Shown here one piece after another: positions 1 to 10,700 of a stretch of 64,000 nt of DNA (its first letter is position 1; every line of letters begins with the position of its first letter). The notes under the pieces were generated by a model, which ran no database searches, was not told where the DNA came from, and worked only from the letters and a program-made list of their open reading frames with translations. The DNA comes from Hepsetus odoe (taxonomy: Eukaryota; Chordata; Actinopteri; Characiformes; Hepsetidae), in NCBI GenBank assembly GCA_017165825.1, contig CM029376.1, positions 19,666,367 through 19,730,366 of the forward strand. The letters are read 5' to 3'. Position numbers and translations under genes: made by a program.

Positions 1-3000
1 TTTTGCTCAAACACTGACAGAATAAGAAATCCTGGTCCAGTGCCTCAATTCACTACTGCCCCTCCTCTCCCCTCCCCTCCATCTCCACCCGCAGCTTTCA
101 GATGCAAAGCAAGCAGACATATGGAGAGGAGGTCTTTCTCCGGCCCTCCTAAAGATTCAGATTGTATGACAAATCACGTCCACCACCATCCTCCCAGCCC
201 CACACAGAATCTCCAGACAACAGCTTCATTAGAGTGAAAGAGGGAGTTTTGCCAACTTTGCCGAGTCAGCTCAGACCTCTTCCCCTTCTCAATTACTCCA
301 TTGTTGGCTCCGGCTTCAAGTTATCACACTCCAAACCATATGGCTTATTCGAGCACCTATAAATGATGCCACCACAGCTCCAAGCCTCATATATAAAATA
401 TACAAAATAACTAACAAATAATGTCAAATATATTCTGAATATTCTATTTATTAATTGGAAGAAGTGGATCCGATTTATTTAGAACAGAATATTGTGTATT
501 CGGCCATCATTACATTACAGTCTAAGAATTTTTCCTAGGCATACATAGATGTGTGCATATCTTTTACTGACATTAATTGGGTACATATTCTGTGTTGCAG
601 TTAAAGATGTTTACACCTGTGTATGTCTAGGAGAATTTCTTAGTAATAGTAAAAGCTAGATACTGAGAATACTGTCTTTATGTACTCAGAAATATTCTGC
701 TACAATACATGAAGATTTAAAATATTCCGAATACATTAAAAATAGAATTTGCTGTTTTAATTTTTTTACCTGGTTGTACGCAGTGATTGAGTACCTCTTT
801 AGAGTGTGCAATGATCCTATTTGCTACACACTATAAACTTAAAGCATTATCCAAAAACATAATTAGTAATATTTTTAGATAGCTTCCATTTCAAAATACA
901 GTGTAGACTCAGTACACAGTAAATTTTTGATTTCTAAAGACATATTCCCAATATCTATTTTCTGTAACCTTACGTCAGTTCACAGTGTGTGAACAAACAA
1001 GTGTTTTTGTTTTTTCTGTCATGAATCTTCATAAGATCACAGGTTATTCTGAAGGATAGTGATGTATGTGATGCATTTTACACCTTATAAAAATTAGGGT
1101 CCCAGAAATGCTTCTTTACACAGACAGTGTGTAAAGATGTTCTGTGCGACAGAACATCAATGTTCCTTCAGAGGAAATTAATAATATATATATTTTTTTG
1201 CTTTGGATTACTGGTGGCTGCACTGTAAACTGTTTCATACGAATCACAGTTGGGAGACCAATTGCATCTTTTGGCAAAGCATTTTAACAAATTCATTTTA
1301 TGTTTAATCTAAAACTGATGTGAAAATACAAATGATTAAAATATCAAAATTGTAACATATAATATTTTTTTGTTCAAAAAACGAATGAATGCAGTGCTTT
1401 CAATTTTTGTAAATTCATGAAAATCCACCTTTGCAGCCAACAGCAGAAATGCCCCACCCATTTACACTTTCAGCCCAGAGCGATTAATGAATCTGATAAA
1501 TAGTACAGGACAGCCAATCAGGACTGAGCTCATTTATATCCAAAAGTGTTAAATGCACAATAAAAAAAACAAACAAAAGAAAAACAGACCATTTAATTCT
1601 AACAGAAGAAAAGGGGATGAGCCAAAATTGTCATCAGTAGACTAGAGGCCAAACATTTAAGCCAAGATAAAAATTCTGTTTGTTGCTCTTAAAACAAGTA
1701 CAAATAAAAATTAATATTGCCTTTTGCACTGAGCAAAGAAGACAATGGACGAATGAAAGCAAGGAAGGACCGTGCGCTGGACACACAACTACAATTCACA
1801 AAGCTGCTGAAAGGCCACTGTAATGTATGTGCTCGTCTTGCAAGGTCAGGTGTGTGTATCTGTCATTAATCAGGGGAGCCGCCGTGCATGTGTCCTCTGT
1901 TAACGATGGTATAGTGCCTGCAAAGCTTCTTCACATTTTGCCAAGAAGTTGCCCTGGTTACTCTGAAGGATAAAGTCTTTAGAGACACAGGTCTCATTGT
2001 GAGCACTAATGTAGGGTAAACTAGAGGTAAATTATGCACTTACACAAATACACACAGACAAGTGAATGCCTTGCTCTTGGGTTTGTATTTAAAACTTTGG
2101 CATCTGATTGATAGTGCAAGGTTCACGAACTGGTACATGTTGTGTCCAGTTCACAATGCAAGCCTGAAATTTGCATTTAGAGAGCCTGTAATGAGATTCC
2201 AAAACACTATAATAATAGCACCTGTTCCTGCAGAACATTTTAGGCATTGAAGGTTACATTAAATTCTGGATTTACTGTCGATAATAATACACTTCCCAAA
2301 ATTGCAAACATGAGCAGCTCAAAATGGTGGCAAGTGGAACTTATATTTCAGATGGTGTTCAGTTTAAAAGTCATGCATCAAATTTATGAATATGTCCATC
2401 ACCTTCACCTGAATAGAATATGTGTCTTGTGTCTTAAGTCCTATTATGTTGTTGTGGAAATCATTCACTCCAGCAGACAAATTCTGTATTTGCTCTAAAA
2501 CATCTTCATTACTCACTTGGACCAGTTGGGTTGGAAGGGCTCTGAAAACATCTGAGAACCTAAGAGGAAACTTTAGACATTACAGATGAATACTTGTCAT
2601 GGTCATCTTTCTTTTTCCAAATGTAAAGTTATGTATTTGAGTCCCATTTGAGTCACATTTCTTACATCCCTTTATAAAAGTGTAAACATTTGTTAAAAGT
2701 GTGTTCAAATATTTTTTTTAATCTAGAAATTGCAGCTTCCTACCTAAACTTTATTGTCTTCAAGTAAATGCTTAAAAAAATGGACAGATTAGTTCTAAAT
2801 GGTACATTTTGTTGAATCTGAACACTGAAATGTTCACTTTTGGTTGAATGTACAGTTAAAGAAGATCAGGTAAATCAGTTAACGTGCTATTTGGCTGAAT
2901 GGAAATGTGAGACAGAACCGAATCAGAACAGAACAAAACTTTTCTAAAATCAAAATGTCACTTTTGTAAAACATTTCTGCTAAACTTTGCCTTGAACGGA

Positions 3001-3190
3001 ATAAGTCGAGTTTAACTATTTAGATACAATAGAGGACAGTGCATAATAAATAACTGTAAATAAACAGGCAAGGCATTACTAACTAAATAACTAAATACAC
3101 ACATACACAGATAATGGAGTGACTAAGAAAGTGTTTGAGAAATGATAAACTTAAATAGTGACTTAAATACTCCCTACTGCCTTTTTAGTC
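1..3190. other. AT-rich non-coding DNA upstream of neurog1
   Basis: I see no gene here. The short open frames have no recognisable domain and no splice context. The sequence is AT-rich and mostly unique, with runs such as A/T tracts near 1180-1200 and 1560-1580. A less AT-rich patch at about 1430-1560 holds a homeodomain-like GATTAATGA and a CCAAT box (AGCCAATCAG), and could be a conserved element. It lies 4.5 kb upstream of the neurog1 TATA box. The regulatory reading is inference only. Confidence 0.4.
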
Positions 3191-3196
3191 TTAAAC

Positions 3197-3199
<3 letters not shown>

Positions 3200-3239
<40 letters not shown>

Positions 3240-3253
3240 GGGGGGGGGGGGGG
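3200..3253. repeat. (TG)n microsatellite followed by a poly-G run
   Basis: A TG dinucleotide tract of about 18 units runs directly into an uninterrupted run of about 16 G. Both parts are unstable sequence types, and the G-run could fold as a quadruplex. The exact length in the assembly should not be trusted. Confidence 0.95.
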
Positions 3254-3329
3254 TGCTGCTTTTTTTCTGAAGTGGGGTGTGCCATCTCCCTTCAATTGAG
3301 GCACTGGAGTAAGGAATTAATTATCATTG

Positions 3330-3580
3330 AAAAGTAATGGCCCCCTCTGGCCTGCCTGCGTCACTGCACGGGGAGAAAGGCCTGCTGGCCCGGGCACGCC
3401 GGGGAAGGATTATTCAGGATTACCATGTGTGAAAACTGCCATCAGACTTTTCTGACTCAAAGATCTTTTGCGGGCGATGGCAATCAGCGTTAATACCCGC
3501 TTAGCGGATTACCGGCTTGGGCCGAGAGGGGCAAAATTGCGTTTTGATTGGACGGTGCGTGGCTTGATATGAAATCAATG
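3330..3580. promoter_or_regulatory. candidate enhancer with three GGATTA sites
   Basis: This is a GC-richer block of high complexity inside AT-rich DNA, 2.6 kb upstream of the neurog1 TATA box. GGATTA, the core bound by K50 homeodomains such as Otx, Pitx and Gsc, occurs on the + strand at 3407-3412, 3417-3422 and 3506-3511. The first two are 10 bp apart, about one helical turn. There is no splice-supported coding potential. Otx-type input is plausible for a neurogenin expressed in anterior neural tissue. The assignment rests on motif content and position alone. Confidence 0.35.
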
Positions 3581-4185
3581 GAGCAACAGCCCCGCACGTG
3601 CACGCGCCCCGGAGACGGACGGACCTGCTTTCTTCTCAACCAAGGAGGAGATGCTCCCCATCCACCTGCAGAAACACCTGCCCGCACCTTGGAGAAGTAG
3701 TTGAGGAGATGTCCCGAGCTGGGTGTGAGTTTAAGGAGCAGCTCTCAGCCCCTCTGCCTAATGCGCTTGTTTCGTTTTCTCACGTGTTCCTGCTAGTGAA
3801 ATGCAATCAGATCCCGTGCACTTGGGCCTAATCCTGTCAAAATCTCTTGGCAACCCTTCTCAACTGTGGGGAGAAAGAAAAAAAAAACACCCACCGCCCC
3901 CTGCACACCCCCTCCTCCTCAAAACCCTCTTTCCATCCATCATTTCCATGGAAATAAGTCATATTGTAAAACCGTTACTTTTTATCACTTTATATGAGCA
4001 ATAAGGCCTCGGATCGCTCCCTCATGCCCTGCCTAAAAAACAGAAATGGCCGTTCAAGCTGTTTCTCCTCTTTGAAGTTATTGCTGACAGGTTGGTGCTG
4101 TGATAATAAAATCCATCTCTGCCCCACTAAAAACAGCCTCACCATACAAATGCGCACTGTTTGCGCACTATAGCTAAAGCGCAGG

Positions 4186-4190
<5 letters not shown>

Positions 4191-4240
<50 letters not shown>
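4191..4240. repeat. (GA)n microsatellite
   Basis: An almost pure AG/GA dinucleotide tract of about 24 units. It lies 1.9 kb upstream of the neurog1 TATA box, with purine-rich sequence continuing on its 3' side. Confidence 0.95.
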
Positions 4241-4242
<2 letters not shown>

Positions 4243-4589
4243 AGGGGTGAAGTAGAAAGTAGGAAAAAAAGGTAGAAAAAAAATCACGTTCAGTCATTCA
4301 TTCAGACTGCCACATCTTCATGTTTTATCTTTGGACGTGGTTCACTTGAGGCCACAAACGTGCGCTTTTGTTCACGCTGCGACTATTTGAATGAGAATAA
4401 TGCTATTGGAGTGTTGCAGGCCGAGAAAGAAGGAGAGAAAGGGGGAAAAATGAGTGACAAAAGGCGCAGAGGCGCAGAATTTGGACGGGGGACGAGGCGA
4501 TGGAGAGCTGAAAAGGAGAGAGGGGAGAAGAGCACCAATGGAACAATTCACCTTCTAATCGCTTTGATATATTATACATGCCTGAAGAC

Positions 4590-4950
4590 TCTAAACATTG
4601 TGTAATTATTTATAAATGACTGTCTCCCTTTCCTCATAATGGTGTGAGGAGAAAGGCCCTGCAGGTCTCTGCTCAAACTGGCCCTCACCACTGCCCCCTT
4701 CCTCTGCTCTCCAAGAGGCCTGCGAGATGCTGGCGATGGAATAAATGGAATAATTAATGGTCAATTGTACGGCTGTCTCATAAAGATGTCTTTAAATAAA
4801 CCTGAAGAGACGCTGCAGCGTGATTTAACGGAGCGCTTCGTCTGCTCCGCTCTCAGATGAGAAATGAGCGCAGAGCAACAGTTGTGCGCCATTAGCTCCA
4901 TCAATTAAGAAGCGCTGCGTCCTCAAAGCGTCTCCTGGAAGTTCGCTTCA
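4590..4950. promoter_or_regulatory. candidate upstream enhancer of neurog1
   Basis: This is a 360-bp block of complex, moderately GC-rich sequence free of repeats and of coding potential, 1.2-1.5 kb upstream of the TATA box. It holds homeodomain-type cores (AATTATTTATAA near 4600, AATAATTAATGG near 4750, CAATTAAG near 4900) and E-boxes (CAGATG near 4854, CAGTTG near 4880). Proneural genes are regulated by such mixed bHLH/homeodomain input. I recognised no named enhancer, and conservation cannot be tested from one sequence. Confidence 0.35.
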
Positions 4951-5154
4951 TGAAAAAAACCACAGTAGTAAAGAGATGCACACTGATAAACTGATACTAT
5001 TATTTACACAAGCTATAGCGAAGGCTTTCATCTGCAGTCCTTTAGCTGCAATTGACATACAGATCTGCATTTCTCTACAGCTCTTCCGCAGCACTGTGGA
5101 GGAAATTTAACACGTGTTTCAGAGATCACAATTATAAGAGTTTCACTGATTGGG

Positions 5155-5452
5155 ATAAAATAGTGACAATAGATGCAAATGTTGGTCTTTTTGGGATATT
5201 ATATATATATTTTTGGGATAAATATATATATATTTAGATGGTACTAGCTAATCAGCAGTTACTGATCTGAGCTGGTTACAAGATGATCTAATGTGAAATA
5301 AAGCACTGTTGTAAATCGCTCTGGATAAGAGCGTCTGCTAAATGCCGTAAATGTAAATGTAAATGTATATAAAATAGTGACAATAGATGCAAATGGTGGT
5401 CTTTTTGGGATATATATATATATATCCCAAAAAGACCACCATTTGTATCTAT
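5155..5452. repeat. 45-bp direct repeat flanking a SINE-like tail, plus a 66-bp hairpin
   Basis: A 45-bp unit at about 5155-5199 recurs at about 5369-5413 with one mismatch. Between the copies lies a segment ending at 5300-5366 in the common fish retroposon tail (CGCTCTGGATAAGAGCG followed by TGTAAA repeats). The second copy runs straight into its own reverse complement, giving a hairpin at about 5385-5450 with ~32-bp arms and one mismatch. It may be a retroposon insertion with an unusually long target duplication, or a small foldback element that duplicated locally. Confidence 0.75.
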
Positions 5453-5457
5453 TAATC

Positions 5458-5637
<180 letters not shown>

Positions 5638-5919
5638 TTATTTATTTATTTATTTATTTTCTCTGAACTACAGTTCATATTCTTCACACTCAGCGGCAGC
5701 AGTTGTGCTGGGACGCCTGTGAGACTTAGTTGAGTGATGGGAGTGATGTACCAGACTAAAGAAAAGAAAGGGTAGCTACGGACAGAGAGATTGAGGCAGG
5801 TTGTGCCTGGCCTGGGGCGCTATGCTACTCTTTTCTTTTACCTTAAGTTTTTTTTCTCTCTTTCTTTCTTTCTTTCTTTCACTCTTTCTTCTTGCCTCGT
5901 TTTTTTCTCTAACTCAAAG

Positions 5920-6180
5920 CGCTGTGCGCGGTGCGCGTAACTCAATGGACCGCTCGCGCGCTCCGGTGTATGGTGATTAGAGGCACGCTCCGGAGCGCGA
6001 GCAAACAACGGGCATAAATTATGCTAATGAGATAGTCGCGCGGCACGGGGCAGACCTGCTGCAGCCCATTCATTCATCCTGCAGGAAAATGCCCCAGGAG
6101 CCGGGGGGGGGGGGGGGGGGGCGCGTGCATTGTCTGATCGGTATATAAGGTAAGTGAGGCCGGTCGTGTGCCAAGCTCAC
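5920..6180 (+). promoter_or_regulatory. neurog1: neurog1 core and proximal promoter
   Basis: A TATA box (TATATAAG) lies at 6142-6149, so transcription should start near 6172-6180. The 200 bp upstream are CpG-rich, unlike the surrounding AT-rich DNA. A POU/homeodomain-type composite, GCATAAATTATGCTAATGAG, lies at 6012-6031. A run of 19 G at 6103-6121 ends only 20 bp before the TATA box. The leader from about 6175 to 6296 contains no ATG. The promoter is supported by the TATA box, its spacing to the gene and the base-composition change; the start site itself is inferred. Confidence 0.7.
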
Positions 6181-6296
6181 CGGCTCACGCGAGCTGATTG
6201 AGGAACGAGAGCGAGACAGGCGCGTGCCAACGAGTTTGCCGCGAAGCCAGCTCTCAACTCAGGACTTTGACTCCCTCCCCCCGGATCTTTCACCAG

Positions 6297-6382
6297 GTGC
6301 GCTCGCGCTGCTTACCCAGGGCTTCGCATCGACCTCCTTCGCGTTCTTGCGACAGCTCTCTCACCGTCTTTTGTGTCCGCAG
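6297..6382 (+). other. neurog1: inferred 86-bp intron in the neurog1 5' leader
   Basis: A donor CAG|GTGCGC at 6296/6297 and an acceptor with a pyrimidine tract (CCGTCTTTTGTGTCCGCAG) ending at 6382 delimit an 86-bp intron, a typical size for a small fish intron. Removing it leaves a leader with no upstream ATG and puts the first ATG (6393) 10 nt into exon 2 with a good context (GCCATGC). No transcript evidence is available here. Confidence 0.55.
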
Positions 6383-6392
6383 GTCTGCAGCC

Positions 6393-6948
6393 ATGCGCAC
6401 CACCTGGAGAGCGATTGCTCAAGCTGGGACTACTCTTTCATAGCACCGACGACGAGGCCTCGCGCCCCTCGAACGCGCTCCTGCCAGCGCACGAGCAGCC
6501 CCAGCAGAAGAAGAAGCGGCGCGGCCCTCGCGCGCGCCCGGATGCCACCGTGCACGTGGCTAAGAAGAACCGGCGCCTAAAGGCGAACGATCGCGAGCGC
6601 AACCGCATGCACAACTTAAATGGCGCGCTGGACGCGCTGCGGAGCGTGCTGCCCGCGCTGCCCGACGACACCAAGCTCACGAAGATCGAGACGCTGAGGT
6701 TCGCGCACAACTACATCTGGGCGCTCTCCGAGACCATCCGTATCCACGACCTGGCGCGCGCCGCCGAGCCGCCGAGCCCCGGAAGCGACGCGCGCTCCTG
6801 GATGTCCAGCGCGTGCTCGTCCGCTTCATCGCCGTCGTACTGCACCTCGGAGCCGGGTAGCCCGGAGGCGCCGGAGGACTTGGGCTTCGTGCAGGCAGAC
6901 GTGGTTTACAGCTACCAGCCCAGCTTCCACCCCTACGACTCCTACTAG
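6393..6948 (+). CDS. neurog1: neurogenin 1, proneural bHLH factor; N-terminal frame disrupted
   Basis: This is a nuclear bHLH transcription factor that binds E-boxes as a heterodimer with E proteins and commits precursors to a neuronal fate. In the final frame a KKKRR-type basic stretch precedes an intact bHLH at about 6571-6750 (basic part ANDRERNRMHNLN, helix 2 KLTKIETLRFAHNYIWAL). A serine/proline-rich tail follows, ending in VVYSYQP, with stop TAG at 6946. The bHLH has Gly after HNLN, where relatives usually have Ala, Asp or Ser. The first ATG of the inferred mRNA, 6393, is closed by TAG after 16 codons. The bHLH frame has no ATG before 6607, inside the bHLH itself. A neurogenin-like stretch SDCSSWDYSF (about 6411-6440) lies in the third frame. 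Two single-base losses would explain this; assembly error or a true lesion are both possible. neurog1 rather than neurog3 is chosen from the tail and the linkage to arap3. Confidence 0.82.
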
Positions 6949-6987
6949 CGCGAGCCCGCCGCGTAGACTCACTGCCTGCCTTACAGC

Positions 6988-7044
<57 letters not shown>

Positions 7045-7500
7045 CTCTCTGCTCTGCTCTCCGGCTCCCACCTCTCCTCATCCGAAACTGTTTTTTGCAC
7101 TTTTGGTTTTGCTTTCTTTTTTTCCTTCTTTTTCTTCCCTGCGTGACACACCATTGCAGAACTCTCTCTCTCTCTTTCCCTGTGCACTTGAGAAAAAAGG
7201 GCAGACGAGGCGAAAATCAGCTTCAAATGAAAGGAGCGGATGAGCAAAAGAGGAGCTACCAGAGATCTGCTGGACCCTCAACCCAAAAAAAAAACAAAAA
7301 AAACTGCGAGAGCCCTGTGCACATGAGAAAACCCTTCAGTACTCCTTCTGCATCGTTTTTTCTTTTATTTATTTAACCTGTGGTTTTCATATGATATGTA
7401 TTTTTATTGTATATAAGAGATTTATTCTATTATGTATTTACCTCAAAGTATAAATCTGTTGCAAACCCTTTTGTACGAATAAATATAATGTTTTTAAAGA
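6949..7500 (+). other. neurog1: neurog1 3' untranslated region
   Basis: The region runs from the stop codon to a canonical AATAAA at 7479-7484, embedded in AT-rich sequence typical of a 3' end (TATATAAGAG, TATTTATTTA, several TTTTTAT elements). Cleavage would fall near 7500. A long CT tract lies 44 nt after the stop codon. AU-rich segments fit a short-lived proneural mRNA, which is inference. Confidence 0.6.
6992..7051 (+). repeat. (CT)n microsatellite in the neurog1 3' UTR
   Basis: About 25 CT units beginning 44 nt after the neurog1 stop codon, with a CCTCTCT interruption near 7041. As RNA this is a long pyrimidine tract of the type bound by PTB-like proteins. No function is shown. Confidence 0.95.
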
Positions 7501-7575
7501 AAGGAAACAAAATCCATGTGTCTGTGTGGTGCTGTGAGGAGAGACTGCAGCAGGTGATGCTTTTAGCTGGTTCTT

Positions 7576-7757
7576 TCCCATCCATCCATCCATCCATCCA
7601 TCCATCCAATCATCCATCCATCCATCCAATCATCCATCCACCATCCATCCATCCATCCATCCATCCATCCAATCATCAATCATCCATCCATCCATCCATC
7701 CATCCAATCCAATCATCCATCCATCCATCCATCCAGCCATCCAATCATCCATCCAAC
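7576..7757 (+). repeat. CATC tetranucleotide repeat array
   Basis: About 180 bp of CATC/CCAT units broken at intervals by CAAT, giving a loose higher-order pattern (blocks of 4-8 units followed by CCAAT). It starts about 75 bp past the predicted neurog1 polyadenylation site. The apparent Ser-Ile-His-Pro open frame through it is an artefact of the repeat. Confidence 0.95.
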
Positions 7758-7759
7758 AC

Positions 7760-10700
7760 TAAGGGTGTGCCTCCTTTCATCGAAGATAACCGGGGGAGGG
7801 GCGACAAACACAGCCTGGGCAGTTTTTAATGGGACACAGACAATTATTCAAACAAACAAAAAATGATTTAATGCGTTTATACTCCAGCTAAGCGTCCCCA
7901 CATCGTCAGCTGGGCGATTTCAGGGATAAGGGGACTAAACGAAGAGGGGGGACTGGGGAAATGAAAAAATATTCTTTATTAAAGAAGCATACAAAAATCT
8001 AAGATTCGATATTCAGGAAAAAGAAACCAATAAAAAAAATAAATATCGTAGAAAATATCAAAGTTCATGGTTAATATGGCTTTGGTGCAGCCAAAGTGCA
8101 AGTGATGAAGCTAATTTGCTCTGTCCTTTAAAAACGACGACTCAGTTGGTTCAGAATAAAAGTAGGTGAATGGACACCAAAAAGACATACATATAAATTA
8201 TAAGTTCTATTAAATAAAATTTAAACGATTCTAATAATTATATTTGTTGTTTAGTGTATGTATTTTATCATATAATAAAATAATACCATGACCTTTGTTA
8301 TTGCTATGCTATTATATTAAAAATGTGACCGAACCAAATCAAAAATCAAATTTATTTTTAGGGAAATTGAAGCAAAAGAAAAAAAAAATGAACCCAAATA
8401 ATTAATAACGGTGTTAGCTTTTCTTGTGACTGGCACTGGCAGCTGGACAGAGTGGTCTGAGTGTGAGCAGTGTGTTGGGAAGGAGGGTCTCCGGGTTAAA
8501 TCCTCCCTGAACTCCAGCCAGAGGCAGCATGGCCGCGCTGATGGTAATAGGACAGTCCGGTCCAGCAGCGCGTTCAGAGCCTCGGGCAGCGGCCCAGGGG
8601 TCCGGGCAGAGGAAGAGGGGGCAGCTCTGAACCTGCAGCCATCAGGAGGCACACTGACACAGTTTGCAGAAGTAAAAGTAGGACACTGCCAACGCTGCAG
8701 TCTTGCCACCTGTTTGTCTGGGGGTTATTCTGTGTTTTCCTTTCTGATAATGATTTTCTCTGGACCGCAGTGGTGTGCGAGTACAGATCCATGCGCTTAA
8801 TGAATAGCTCTGTGTGTCTTTGTTCTCTAACACAGCGCCATGAGCAGTTGGCAGCACAAGCCTAGTCCACTGCACCTGCAATCACATTACTGACAGTTGA
8901 TTAGCCTCTGCTCATTAGGAGACCAACACACTGCCCTGGTGGTCAGCACTGGCCTCATGAGCCTGTAATTAGTCAACAACCCTTATGATATAATAATAAA
9001 AATGTAGAAAATAATAGAATATTTGTAAGCAAATACTCTGCACATCCATAAGTTCGAAAGGTGTGCCAATGGTACAAAATACACTACAGTGCAAAAGACT
9101 TGAGAATCCTTGTTAGTGCAAAACACTATTTTTTCCTGTCAAACTGTTTAATTTTTGGCACATTGAGTAAATTAAAATAGAGATGTTTTACAACAATGTG
9201 CAAAGTGGCTAAAGCGTGTCTAAATAAAAGGTTCTAACTACTCAGTATTCAGTAAACTAATCACCAGCCTGATCATCTGGAATCATCTGCACGTCTTTTC
9301 ATTTTTCATTCACTGCTTCATGCCTTAAGTTGAATTGCTTTCTTCTGCTGGAATGATTCATATTTAGGACTACTAAATAAACTAAATAATAACAGTCCTC
9401 TGAAACTGGTCAGGAACTGGGACTGGGCTGAAGATGAGGGCCAAAAACCTTCCCAGCATGAAGAACTATTCTCAACAATATGTTAAAAATCTTGAAAAGT
9501 CTGCATGTTTTGGAAGCAATATGAAGAATTAAGGTAGAGGTCATAACTTTTGTATGAAATTACATATAGCAGATAGCAAAAGGTGAGCAAACTTAACAAT
9601 ATCCTGGAACATTTTTAATTAATGTATTTCAATATCACACTTAACATAATTTTAATAAAATCGTTTTTCTAAAAAGTAATAAATAACAAAACACACAATT
9701 ATAGCATTATGCCACATAGGATAATTTAATCATATTTTTATTTCCAGTCTTATTCAACGCCTTAAAACGAGGTCATTACTTTAGTCACTTCCTCAAAAAT
9801 GTATACATTTTAGAATAAATTCATTGCATATGTTAAATATTTAATAGTTGAGTTTTAACTCTGTGGGCTGGAAACGAAATAATATCCCAGGGTTCATTTT
9901 GTTACAGGTTGTAATTTCTGGGAAGTAATGCAATGCCTACAATTGAGGCTCCAAACCGTGTCCCTGCCCCCGTCCCCTCAGGGCTGAAAGCCAGTATCAG
10001 TGCAGCAGAACTCCACACTAGGTCAAAGGTCGCAGGGCAGAAGACCCTCACCTCCCAAGGAGATGGCCTTCCATGTCAACGGGCATAAAAACATCAAAAC
10101 ACCCTTCATGTTTGTACAGCCATGAGCACACAGCTACACCTCCCACTCCCTCGTAGACAAGGCTCTGGGTGGGCATTAGGCCAAAGGATCCGTATAGACT
10201 TGACCTCCTTCTGTTGTAAGTATCACTAGTGTTCAGTAAATAACCTCATTGATTGTAAGACTGTAGATGTTTGAAGCAGATCTTTGGGTCATTTGGGTCA
10301 TTTGGACACGGGTGGCCTAATCGAGAGAAAAGAGAAGCTTTCAAAACACAGGAGGATTTGGGAACATTTATAAATGAAGGAAACTATAAATCTCAACATT
10401 AACTAGTAGTCATACTTTCAGGTGGCTTTTGAGACAGTCATTCATTATGAATGAGGTCATCAAAGACCATGTTTGGTCTTTGATTGGTCGTGGCATTTGT
10501 TTTGGCATAGCTGGCCAAACCAGGAAGAATGCATTGTAATAAAACAATTTTGTTATGAATTTGGGCAGGGAAATTAGTTGGTTTTGGATAGTAAATAAAA
10601 ATTCCTATATACGTATTTGTATTGTAGGCATTCCAGCCCCTGATTCAAAATATAACCATTACAATTACAATGACAGTTTTTTCAATTTACTTACTTTTTT

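Noticed and set aside
6677..7081. Arginine/glutamate-rich minus-strand protein over neurog1
   Set aside because: It is the shadow of neurog1 coding sequence plus the CT microsatellite.
7578..7757. CRISPR-like array
   Set aside because: The units are 4 bp with no spacers; this is a vertebrate microsatellite.
7407..7829. Ser-Ile-His-Pro repeat protein
   Set aside because: It is a read-through of the CATC tetranucleotide array.
8411..8800. Open frame with SWTEWSECEQC resembling a thrombospondin type 1 repeat
   Set aside because: Only one short match, no further cysteine pattern, no signal peptide, no splice partner; overlapping frames on the other strand are equally open.
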